Assembly: GCF_015712165.1 (NCBI RefSeq)
Contig: NZ_JADPZX010000001.1
Span: forward strand, 3,608,501-3,672,500
From: Streptomyces spinoverrucosus
GTDB lineage: Bacteria > Actinomycetota > Actinomycetes > Streptomycetales > Streptomycetaceae
Reading direction: 5' to 3'
Length of the DNA: 64,000 nt
Part shown: piece after piece, positions 25,692 to 35,300 of the stretch
How the letters are laid out: the number at the start of each line of letters is the position of its first letter
Position numbering within the stretch: position 1 is the stretch's first letter
Program-made: the position numbers and the translations under genes
Notes under the pieces: model-generated
Database searches by the model: none
What the model was told of the DNA's origin: nothing
Seen by the model: only the letters and a program-made list of their open reading frames with translations

Positions 25692-27167
25692 ATGGGACGC
25701 GATGTCCCGGAGGTGGTCTTCACCCGGGAGGACCGCCGCCGGTACCGGATCAAGGTGCAGAGGTGCCTGGAGGCGTTCGCGCTGATGCTGCGCGAGGCGC
25801 GGTTCGAGTCCGAGCGACCACAGGTGGGGCTGGAGATCGAGCTGAACCTGGTCGACGACCGCGCCGAGCCGGCGATGCGCAACAGCGACGTACTGGAGGC
25901 GATCGCCGACCCGGCGTGGTCCACGGAGCTGGGCCGGTTCAACCTGGAGATCAACGTGCCGCCCCGCCGGCTGACCGAGGGCGGCCCCGACGCGTGGGAG
26001 TCCGAGATCCGCGCCGCGCTCAATCACGCCGAGGAACGAGCCAGGTCGGTCGGCGCGCACCTGATCATGATCGGTATTCTCCCCACCCTCCAGCAGCGGG
26101 ACGTCGGTGAGCGCGCCCTCTCCGAGAACCCGCGCTACCGGCTGCTCAACGACCAGGTCTTCGCGGCCCGGGGCGAGGATCTGCGCATCGAGGTGGACGG
26201 CGTGGACCGGTTGCGCACCTACGCCGACACGATCACGCCGGAAGCGGCGTGCACCAGCACGCAGTTCCACCTCCAGGTCTCCCCGGAGGAGTTCTCCGGC
26301 TACTGGAACGCGGCGCAGGCCATCGCCGGCATCCAGATCGCACTGGCGGCCAACGCACCCTTCCTCTTCGGCAAGGAACTGTGGCACGAGACCCGTATCC
26401 CCCTCTTCGAACAGGCAACCGACACCCGCCCGCAGGAGATCAAGGTGCAGGGGGTGCGGCCCCGGGTGTGGTTCGGCGAACGCTGGATCAACAGCGTCTT
26501 CGACCTCTTCGAGGAGAACCTGCGCTACTTCCCGGCCCTCCTGCCCCTCTGCGACGAGCAGGACCCCTTGGAGACGCTGGAGCAGGGCGACATCCCGGAA
26601 CTCGGTGAGCTGACCCTCCACAACGGCACGATCTACCGCTGGAACCGCCCGGTCTACGCCATCGCCCACGACAAGCCGCACGTCAGAGTCGAGAACCGGG
26701 TGCTGCCCGCCGGCCCGACCGTCGCCGACACCCTCGCCAACGGCGCCTTCTACTACGGCCTCACGCGCGCCCTGGTGGAAGAGGAACGCCCGGTGTGGTC
26801 CCGGATGTCCTTCGCGGCCGCCGAGGACAACCTGCACACGGCGGCCCGGGAGGGCATCGACGCCCGCCTCTACTGGCCCGGCATGGGCGAGGTGCCCACC
26901 CCCGAACTCGTCCTGCGCCGCCTCCTCCCCCTCGCCCACCGGGGCCTGGAGCACTCCGGCATGGACGAGGCGTGGCGCGAACCCCTGCTGGGCGTCATCG
27001 AGCAGCGCTGCGTCACCGCCCGCAACGGGGCGATCTGGCAGAAGGAGATGTTCCACCACGCGGCCGCCTCGGCCCCCGGCCGCCACGAGGCCCTACGCCG
27101 CATGACGCACCAGTACATCGACTACATGCACCTCAACGCCCCGGCCCACACCTGGCCGGTCGACTGA
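25692..27167 (+). CDS. GCS2-family glutamate-cysteine ligase-like enzyme
   Basis: The 491-residue protein belongs to the glutamate-cysteine ligase family 2 (carboxylate-amine ligase). GLEIELNLVDD supplies the metal-binding acidic residues; GRFNLEINVPPRRL, TSTQFHLQVSPEEFSGYWNA, HNGTIYRWNRPVY and VRVENRVLPAGPTVADTLAN are further family blocks. It is longer than the YbdK type (about 370 residues) because of an N-terminal arm and a C-terminal helical extension. Streptomyces use mycothiol, not glutathione, so the true product may be another gamma-glutamyl amide. ATG at 25692 has GGGAGG 6 nt upstream. It is the last gene before the toxin island. Confidence 0.85.
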   Translation: MGRDVPEVVFTREDRRRYRIKVQRCLEAFALMLREARFESERPQVGLEIELNLVDDRAEPAMRNSDVLEAIADPAWSTELGRFNLEINVPPRRLTEGGPDAWESEIRAALNHAEERARSVGAHLIMIGILPTLQQRDVGERALSENPRYRLLNDQVFAARGEDLRIEVDGVDRLRTYADTITPEAACTSTQFHLQVSPEEFSGYWNAAQAIAGIQIALAANAPFLFGKELWHETRIPLFEQATDTRPQEIKVQGVRPRVWFGERWINSVFDLFEENLRYFPALLPLCDEQDPLETLEQGDIPELGELTLHNGTIYRWNRPVYAIAHDKPHVRVENRVLPAGPTVADTLANGAFYYGLTRALVEEERPVWSRMSFAAAEDNLHTAAREGIDARLYWPGMGEVPTPELVLRRLLPLAHRGLEHSGMDEAWREPLLGVIEQRCVTARNGAIWQKEMFHHAAASAPGRHEALRRMTHQYIDYMHLNAPAHTWPVD

Positions 27168-27316
27168 CGAGCGCACGTGAACCCAGAGACCTGTCACCGG
27201 CGCAACATCGTCGTGCGCTGCGTCAAGCGGCTCAAAGCTGTTGCTGCGGAGGAGGAGCGGACACACCGCGGACTTGTCGGCGTCCGCCGGAAGCGTAAGG
27301 TGCCCCGGCGCCGGTG

Positions 27317-27827
27317 CTATGACACATCGATGATCACGTCCGACCAGAAATCGGAATCGTCCCGCATCTGGGGATCAACGGCACGAAACCGCCCCAGGAC
27401 GTAATCGCATAGCTCTTGATACGCGACATACGGGTCACTCACATCATCAATTGTGCCGGCCCGCCAAGCAGAGATCTCTGCTTCTCCTGCACGCCTCTGC
27501 TCCTCGGCAAGCAGCGGCACGATCAAGTTCCATCGCCATGCGCACTCGACCAAGTAAGTAATCGAGGAGTTGACACGCGTCGAGGGAATTCCGGATGGAT
27601 AGCGCGACCTCAATTGGGCCATAGCGCCCAAGGATGTAGAACTGCGAACCATCCGGGCCGGACTCGGGTTGCATCGACTCTTGAAAGCCGGCCTCAATGC
27701 CGAGCAGGTCGTCAGTCCTTGCTGGTGGCAGACCGTAGGAGAAACAGAACGAGCTTCCCCTGGTCAGACTTTCAAGGCTCTGCTCAAGGATGCGATCCAC
27801 AGCGACTCGCGCTTCGTTTGCATCCAT
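27317..27827 (-). pseudogene. Presumed immunity gene broken by a 4-bp tandem duplication
   Basis: Two overlapping reverse-strand frames form one protein. Frame 1 starts MDANEARVAVDRILEQSLES and runs to CQLLDYL; frame 2 continues VECAWRWNLIVPLLAEEQRR and ends DDSDFWSDVIIDVS. At 27554-27561 the plus strand reads GTAAGTAA; removing one GTAA restores a single frame of about 168 residues with DYLVECAW at the junction. Base composition is clearly lower in GC than in the rest of the window. It lies 24 bp downstream of the displaced Hint-toxin module, the place expected of that module's immunity gene. No named family is recognised. The gap 27168-27316 holds nothing convincing. Confidence 0.7.
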
Positions 27828-27850
27828 GAGATCTCCTTCAGCCGTTTCCT

Positions 27851-28355
27851 CTATCGACCGAACACTGCTCTACGAATGGCCGACAACGCATTGTCCCCTC
27901 GCTCGAAGCTCCACGAGAGCGTCGCGTTTGTATATCTAGACATACGCGCATCAATACCCAGTTCGTCGAGGAAATCATCAGCATGCGCCTCGGAATGCCG
28001 GCCTCGCACCGTGTTGGTGAAAGTCAGATCAGCTGTCTGGCCATTTGGCAGTTCCACACTGTGCACGGCGACGTTCTGTCCCGACGAGACACCCGCCTGC
28101 CGCCTGTGCTGAATTGCGATCTGGCTCAGATCCGTCGAGCCGTAGGCAACCGGACCGCATCCGTTGGTGTTGTGGACCAGAACCGGTGTGGTCCCCGCCA
28201 GCGCATAGTAGGTGTGGACGTCGCTGACAGTGAGGTTGTGGACGGTGGCGTCCTGCGCCGTTCGCCGCTCGATCGCGGTGATCTGGACGTAGGTGCGCCC
28301 GCCCTGGTCTGGAGCCACTGGCCTGACTTGAGGTCAGTGGCGCGTCGATCCATTC
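27851..28355 (-). pseudogene. Displaced Hint/toxin-tip module (orphan C-terminus of an RHS toxin), decayed
   Basis: Reading leftward, the segment repeats the end of the intact Hint domain 1.7 kb away: ATDLKSGQWLQT, TYVQITAIERR, then DATVHNLTVSDVHTYYALAG, ending PVLVHN. The intact gene has ATDLKSGEWLQT and VTVHN-equivalent residues at the same places. Relative to it, the orphan has two extra GC dinucleotides (near 28350 and 28305), so the Hint remnant is not in one frame; the surviving ORF begins at GTG 28318. After VHN comes a different tip of about 100 residues with GRHSEAHADDFLDELGID and ATLSWSFERGD. A His-x-Glu of deaminase type is present but no CxxC. There is no RHS body. Confidence 0.75.
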
Positions 28356-28427
28356 AGGGGCCGCAATACGCCGGTGCGCCGACTCGGGAGGCCAATCCTG
28401 CCCGAGCCGGCGGACCGGTCTCTTCCG

Positions 28428-28685
28428 TCAGTGAAGCGCTACGCACTCCCCCACCAGGTCATGGAGCTCGTAGGCGGCCTCCATCACCCGATCCGCGGTT
28501 TCGGCCTTATAAAGGCCCGCGCTCGCTTCCGTCGCGGCGAAGACGTCGACGAGGACGTTCGTTCCCAGCCGCGAAATCACGTCCAACTCCGCCCACCCGT
28601 TCTCGCATTCGCGAGGAGCTTCCGTCAGAGCGTCGTAGGCGGCCTGGTCGAACCCCGCCCTCATCCACAGGGACACGTCGAACAT
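28428..28685 (-). CDS. Small hypothetical protein in the toxin island, possibly truncated
   Basis: The 85-residue protein (MFDVSLWMRAGFDQAAYDAL to HDLVGECVALH) is acidic and helical in appearance. The frame stays open upstream to the stop of the preceding gene and reads LHLRERQSHQNDHTWAMFDV, while AAGGGAGG at about 28740 is followed by no ATG, GTG or TTG at proper distance. The present ATG at 28685 lacks a ribosome-binding site. It may be a second immunity protein, or the C-terminal part of one that has lost its start. No family is recognised. Confidence 0.5.
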   Translation of the reverse strand: MFDVSLWMRAGFDQAAYDALTEAPRECENGWAELDVISRLGTNVLVDVFAATEASAGLYKAETADRVMEAAYELHDLVGECVALH

Positions 28686-28754
28686 CGCCCAGGTGTGGTC
28701 GTTCTGGTGGGACTGACGCTCCCGCAGGTGGAGCGCCGACCTCCCTTGGGGCGG

Positions 28755-29318
28755 TCAGTCTGAGATGCCGTGACCGAGACCCAACTCCGGCCTCACGAAC
28801 CGCTGGTATGCCAGGGCCCACACGTCGGTCTCGCGGCGTACCCGCCTCATCGTGGACAACGGGTCCTCAGCCCAGCTCTCCAGTAGCAACTCAGTGGCCG
28901 CCTGACACGACCGTTCGAAGTCCACGGCGCCCGCGGCACTGTCCAGCCCGGCTTCCAGGAAGCCGACCGTTTCGATGGCACGCGCAGACATCTCGTCGCG
29001 AGACACGGCCTCGTCCCGGTCCAGGTACGCGAGGGCGGCAGCGGCAAGGTCTCGGTAACCGGCGAGGAACTCCTCGGGCAAAGGGAGCGCCGGAGCCTGC
29101 TCCCACAGCTGGCGGTTCGCCTCCTCAGCCTCTTGGACGAGCCTTGGGTGGATCTCGGAACCGCGCAGATGGCGCCACACGGATCTGACTCCCCCGTCCA
29201 CGCGGTAGTACAGGGACTGGAGACGGTCATCCGGGCACGCGACGAAAACCGCGCTCCCGATCCGGAGGACCACGGACGCGTTGTAGGCCAGGTCAGCGCC
29301 GCGGGCCAAGTCCTGCAT
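28755..29318 (-). CDS. Candidate immunity protein for the RHS deaminase toxin
   Basis: The 187-residue protein is acidic and predicted mostly helical: VVLRIGSAVFVACPDDRLQS, VSRDEMSARAIETVGFLEAG, FVRPELGLGHGISD at the end. It has no signal peptide, as expected for a cytoplasmic immunity protein. It directly follows the toxin gene (81 bp from its stop) on the same strand, the standard position of cognate immunity in polymorphic toxin loci. GGATGGAG lies 7 nt before ATG 29318. A GTG at about 29369 behind GGGGGGAG is an in-frame alternative that would bring the start within 30 bp of the toxin stop. No named immunity family is recognised; the function is inferred from position. Confidence 0.6.
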   Translation of the reverse strand: MQDLARGADLAYNASVVLRIGSAVFVACPDDRLQSLYYRVDGGVRSVWRHLRGSEIHPRLVQEAEEANRQLWEQAPALPLPEEFLAGYRDLAAAALAYLDRDEAVSRDEMSARAIETVGFLEAGLDSAAGAVDFERSCQAATELLLESWAEDPLSTMRRVRRETDVWALAYQRFVRPELGLGHGISD

Positions 29319-29398
29319 GTGTGTGCTCCATCCTGGACAATCACTATGGCCGTTGGGGGGATCGGACACACCGGCTCCCCCCAACTGTCATCGGTCGG

Positions 29399-32300
29399 CT
29401 ACCACTCAGCCGTAGTAGCTGACGTAATGGTCGCGCCTCGGCGTGTCAGGAAGTTCTCACACGCGGGGCAGATCGGCCTGCTGACCACGAGCAGGCGCGG
29501 CTGGATCTGGAGGATACCCGCCGCCTCGGTCCACAACTTCACCTCGGCATGCCACAGGTCGTCCCTGCCCACAGTCCTAGCCGGCTGCGGGACACGGATG
29601 GCAAGGGTGCCCGACCCGAGCGAGGGGAGTGCCGTCCACTGCCTCTGCGTCAGGTCCGCACGGGCTCCCACCGCGACGAGGTCCAACCCACCGCTGGGGG
29701 TGTCGGCGTGCAGCGCACCCATGGTGCGCCAGTTCGCGCCTCCTCCGGCGAGGTCGGTCATGTCGTCGACGATGTCCTGGAGGTGGTCAGGATCGGCTCC
29801 ACCGGTTCCGCAGTTGTGAACGAGTACCGGCGTAGCCCCCGCCAGCACATAGTACGTGTGGACGTCGGAGACGGTCAGGTTGTGAACGGTGGCGCCCTGA
29901 CCGGTCCACCGCTGGACGGCGGTGACCTGTACATAGGTACCAGTGCTGGTCTGAAGCCACTCGCCCGACTTCAGGTCGGTGGCATCGGTCCACCTGCCGA
30001 GTTCGGGGACCCAGAAGGGGTGGCCGTCGGTCGCGGTGACCTCGGCCGTCTTCGTGCCGGCCTCGCCGTCGGTGTCGATGGTGACCTTGACCAGGTGCTT
30101 CAGGCCCTCGCCCTTGATCTCGGCCGTGACCGTCTCGATGTGCCGCTCGCCGGTCTTCGGGTTGGTCGCGACGACCTTGTCGCCGGCCTCGACCTTCTCG
30201 ATCGGCTTGGTGGAGCCGTCAGCCATCAGCACCCTGGTGCCCGGGGTGAAGCTGTTGTTGATCGGGCAGGAACCGCCGCCCCCGCCGTCGGCCTTCCCGG
30301 ACCCCCCGCTCCCACTGGACCCGCCCTTGTTGCGCGAGGAGCCGCCGGAGTCGCCGCCCGGCTTGGAGCCGCCGCCCTTGCCTCCCCCGCCCGAGGAGCC
30401 CTTGCTGGTGGACACCTTCGGGGCGGACTTGGCCTGGGCCTGTTTCTGGACGGCGTTGCCGGTCTTCTTGGTCTGGGCGACCGCCTTGTCCGCCGTTCTC
30501 TTGGCCTGTTCGGCGGCCTTCTTCTTCGCTCTCTGCGCGGCCTCCCGCTTCGCCTTCTCGATCGCCGCCTTCTTCGCCCGCAGCGCCGCCGCCTCGGCCG
30601 CCTTCGCCGCCTTCAGCACCGCCTCGGCCGCCCGCTTCGCCGCACGGAAGGCCTGGATCGCGTCGATCGTGCGGTTGACCGCCTTCAGCACGGACGGGAT
30701 CTTGCCCAGCTTGGTCCACGGGATCGCCCCGATGATCAGGCTGCCGCAGGACCACATGTCACCGCCGAAGCAGGCCATGGCGTCGGTGAGACCGATGAAG
30801 TCGCTCAGGACACTCCAGGCCGCCCCGAGGATGACCGAGGTCAACGACTTGCCCATCGTGGCCTGCGCCTGCGCCACCTGCGCCGCCGACAGACCCGCGC
30901 CCGCCAGAGCCGCCGCCCGCTCGGAGGCGGTCAGCGTGATGGCCAGACCTGTCGGGTCCGAGTGCGTGACCGGGTTGTTGTGCGCGTACGCGTACCCGTT
31001 GGACTGCAGTACGTCGTTGAGGTCGAGCACCGGGTCCGCGGACAGGAAGCGTCCGACCACCGGGTCGTACAGACGGGCGCCCAGCGGCACATAGCCGGAG
31101 GCGTCGTCACGGGTCGCGCCCAGGAAGCCGGTGTGGGTCTGCAGGTTCTTGCCCACCGTGTCCGCGCCACGCTGGTTGCCGAACGGGTCCTGCTTGCGGA
31201 TGCGGACCGAGTTCGAGCTGTTGAGTGCGACCTCGGCGTAGGTGCTGCCCTGGTGGTCGCCGGCGAGGGCGACGAGCTGTTCGGTGCCGTTGCCGTAGGC
31301 GTAGCGCATGACCGCGCCGCCCGGGGCCGCGTAGGTGCGCTGGGTGTTGACCAGGACGCCGCCCGCCTGGACGGTGACCTCCGCCTCGCCCAGGTACAGG
31401 GTGGCCTGCTTGCCCTTGATCGTCAGCAGGCGCGAGCCGTCGGGCCCGTAGATGTGACGGGTGTCGTTCTGCGCCGCCCACTGCTGCTCGGCCTTGGTGC
31501 TGTCACAGCCGGCCAGCACGAGCGGGGTCGCGTTCGCCGAGTTGGCGTCCTTGACCGCCAGGCACAGGTTCGAGGCGATGTGGGTGAACTGACCGGAGGC
31601 GTTGCGCTTCAGCTCCTGGCCGGCCGAACCGTCGCACTTCTGCAGCTCGACCGCCGATCCGGCCGTGTTCGCGGCCGGCTGCACACACCACTCGTCGTAG
31701 ACGCGCAGCGTGCCCCGGTCGGGGTCGGTCTGCGTCGCTCCCGGAGTGGGGGTGAAACGCCAGCTCTGCGCCACCGAGGCGTTGCAGGAGTACAGCTGGA
31801 TCGGCTGGTCGGCGGCCGTCAGACCACTGTTCAGGTCCAGGCACTTGTCCGCCAGACCCACGTACGGCGTCTTGCCACCCGCACCCTGACCCTTGATCCG
31901 GTCGACCTTGCCGTCGTAGGTCCAGGTCAGCTCCTGCTTGTCACCGTTGTCCAGCGAGGTGACGGACTTGGTCTCGCCCGTCAGCTCGTACAGGCGCTCC
32001 GCCTCCGCACTGACCTGCGCGCCCTGCGGGGTGGTGTAGGTCTTCGACACCTTGGTCAGCGTGTGCGGCTGGGTGCCGTCGGCCTTGCCGTAGGAGTAGG
32101 TGGTCGTGGCGTCCTTGGCGGTGTCGCCGGTGAGGTTCTTCTCGGTCAGCTTCGTGCGGTTGCCGACCAGGTCGTACTCGTACTCCTGCCAGTAGCCGGA
32201 GTTGTCCGGGCCGACTGCCACGTTGAGCGTGCCGTCGCTGTTCTTCGGGCCGGTGCAGGCGGTCTGGTCCTTGGCGGTCCAGGCCGTCTTCAGCTGACCC

Positions 32301-35300
32301 AGCGGGTCGTAGCCGAAGCACTGCCGCTCCGCGATGCCGTCCGAGTGCTCCCGGATCGAGGTGACGTTGCCGGCGGGGTCGTAGGTGTACGACCGCTGGG
32401 AGACCAGGTTTCCGCCGACCACGGACTTGTCCCCGGTCTGCTCGCGGTAGACCGACTGCTCCTTCAGCTCACCGCTGGACTCGTCGTACGACGCCTGCGT
32501 CCACACCCGGTACGGCTGCGCGCCCAGGGTGGAGCGCAACACCTGGCCGTAGGAGTCGTAGACCGTCTCGGCGCCGTACCAGTCCTTGCCGGAGATGGAG
32601 AGCGGCTTGCCGTCCTCGTTGTAGCGGACGACGAGCTTCTCGGCGTCGAACCGGCCGACCGCCGGGAGGGAAGCCTCCTCAAGCATGCCCTGGTCGTTGT
32701 ACGTGTAGCCGTACGTGTACGACGTCTGAAGGCCCCAGGCGGTCGCCACGGGCGACGGCAGGGTCTGGGTGGTCGAGGTCGGCTGGTAGTCCTTGGTGTA
32801 GCCGTTGATCCTCTGGGTGTACGCCTGGCCGTCGGTGTAGCGGGTGGCGGTGGCGGGCATGCCCTTGCCGCCGGTGACGGTGTCGTAGGTGAACTCGGCC
32901 AGCGGGGTGCCGGTGGCGTTGTTCAGGCGCTGCTGGGTCGGCCGCGACAGTTCGTCGTAGCCGTTCCAGACGGTGATGCCGCGGGCGTTGGTCGTGGTCA
33001 GCGGGCGGTCACGGTGGTCGTACGCGGTTTCCGTGGTGCCCGCGTCCGGGTCGGTGGCCGTGATCTGCCGGCCGCGGTGGTCGTACGTCCAGGTCCACGG
33101 GTGCGTCGTGTCGGCGGAGCTGGTCGCCTTCGCGAGCCGGCCGTGCGCGTCGTACGTGTACCGCATCGACGTGAAGCCGTCGGGTGCCTCCGAGTTGAAC
33201 GTGTCGACCCGGGAGGTGCGGCCGAGGGCGTCCGTGTAGACCCGGTAGGAGGAGGCTCCGTCCGGGTTGATCACCTTCGACCAGTCCTCGCCGTACTCGT
33301 AGCGGGTGGCCTTCGCCGGGACCGGCTGCGATGTGGCCTCCGTCGTCAGCGGGTCCACGACCTTGAGGACCGGCGTCTCCGCCACGACGCGGCCGAGACC
33401 GTCGTAGGTGTAGCGGGTGATGTTGGGGACGGCCGTGTCGGCGAGCGGGGTGAACAGCTCACCCGGCTTGGCCTCGTGGGTGAGGTAGGCGTTGTTGGTC
33501 TGCCAGACCTCGCCGGAGCTGTTGTACAGCGTGTCGGTGATCAGGTGACCGCCGCCGTCGGCCTCCTCCTGCGTCTGCCGCTCTCGGCCGAGGCCGTCGT
33601 AGAGGGTGACGGAGCTCTCGACGCGGTTCTCGTGGCCGCGCGTGTGGGTGGTGACGTACGGCGGCTTGCGGTCCGGGTTCTCCGGGTCGTACGCCGGGAT
33701 CGTGTAGACGGCCCGGAAGTCCGGTACGGACGAGCTCGACGGGGTACGGCCGGGCGCCCACGCCTCGACGAGACGGCCCAGCGGGTCGTACTTCGCCTCG
33801 CTGACACGGCCGTTGGCGTCGGTCGTCTTCAGGGTGGTCGAACGGCCCGGCTCCAGTTCCTGCTTCTGGGTGTGGCCGAGGGCGTTGGTCTCGGTGACCT
33901 CGAAGACCTGGCCGCTGCGGTTCGAGCTGTAGGTGATCGTGCCGGACTTGCCGTCCGGGTCGGTCTGCTCGACCACGCGGCCGACGGTGTCGAACTCGCT
34001 GGTGCCGTTGGTCTGGAAGCCGCTGCCGTCGCCCTTCAGCGACCAGGTCTGGGTGGCCAGGCCACGCGTGGTGGAGGCGAGCGCGGTGCCGTAGTCCTGG
34101 CCGTCGTACGCGGTGCGGGCGGCGCCGCTGAGCGTCGTCAGGTCGGCGAAGTCCGCGTTCGCGCAGGTGGTCGGCGAGACCAGGACCTGCTTGGACAGGC
34201 CGATGAGGTTCTTGCCGGTGTGGTGGACGTACTCCAGCTTGGTGCAGGACTCGTCGCCGGTCCTGCCGGTGTCGCCGAGCGACTCCACCTGGGTGGGCAG
34301 GCCGTGGGTCGACTCGTACGTCGTGCTGCTCTTGACGGTCCGCTGGGCGCGGGTGTCGTCGCCGGTGCCGGAGGACTTGGTGTACGCGATCTCCTCGGGC
34401 TCCGTGACACGCCAGGCGCGCAGCGGGCTCAGTCCGTCGTCGCGGTCGCGCTTGCCCAGCTCGGTGGCGGCCGGGACGGTGACGCTGCGGGACAGCCAGT
34501 CGGTGTCGGCGTCGGACGCGCTGGTGTAGGTGAGCTCTTCGGCGATGCGGCCGGCGAACGGCTCCAGGTCCTTGGCGATCTCGGTGCCGGTGATGTCCGT
34601 CACCGGCACGGTGTCGCCCATGCCGCGGAAGTAGCGGGTGACGGACTTGGATTTCTTGCTGCCGATGGCCGACTCGTCCGCACCCGTGATCACCGTGGTC
34701 TGCTCGAACCCGGCGAACTGCGAATAGGTGCGCTTGGACTTCTTGGTGAACTCCGCCTCGGCGAGCTTCCAGCCGGCGTTCTTGTACGCGTAGGCGGTCT
34801 GGGTGGCGAAGGCGCCGTCGACGTTGGGGAGTTCCTCGATGGACTCCACGACGTACTTGTGGAACCAGTCGATGTCCTGGGCCTCGGGGTCGGGGTGCCA
34901 GAACGACGGGTAGCACAGCCGGGTGTTGGACTTCAGCGCCGCGGTGTCGTCCTTGCCGGGCAGGCCCGTGCCCGTGGCGCAGTCACCGGCGGGCTGCTTG
35001 TAGGTGACGACGGTCTCGCCGCCGTACTCGTTGATGACGCGCGCGATGCGCAGCCGGGAGAAGCCGGGCCGCGGGTCGTTCGGGCGCTTGACCCGGTTGG
35101 GCATGTCCTCCGCGTTGGACTCGAAGCGCACCGCGTTGAGCGTCACGCTGTCGTCCGTGGAGCCGAGCCGGGCGTAGCCGGTGCGCTGGACCGACTCCAG
35201 CCACAGGGCGGTGTTCGGACCGGTCTTCAGGACCGGGAAGCTCTGTGTGAGGGTGTACCGGTCCACCACCTGGCGGGCGGTGGTGTCGGTACGGCGCTGC

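Noticed and set aside
27177..27404. 75-codon frame after the GCS2 ligase gene
   Set aside because: No ribosome-binding site, poor composition, and it overlaps the antisense immunity pseudogene.
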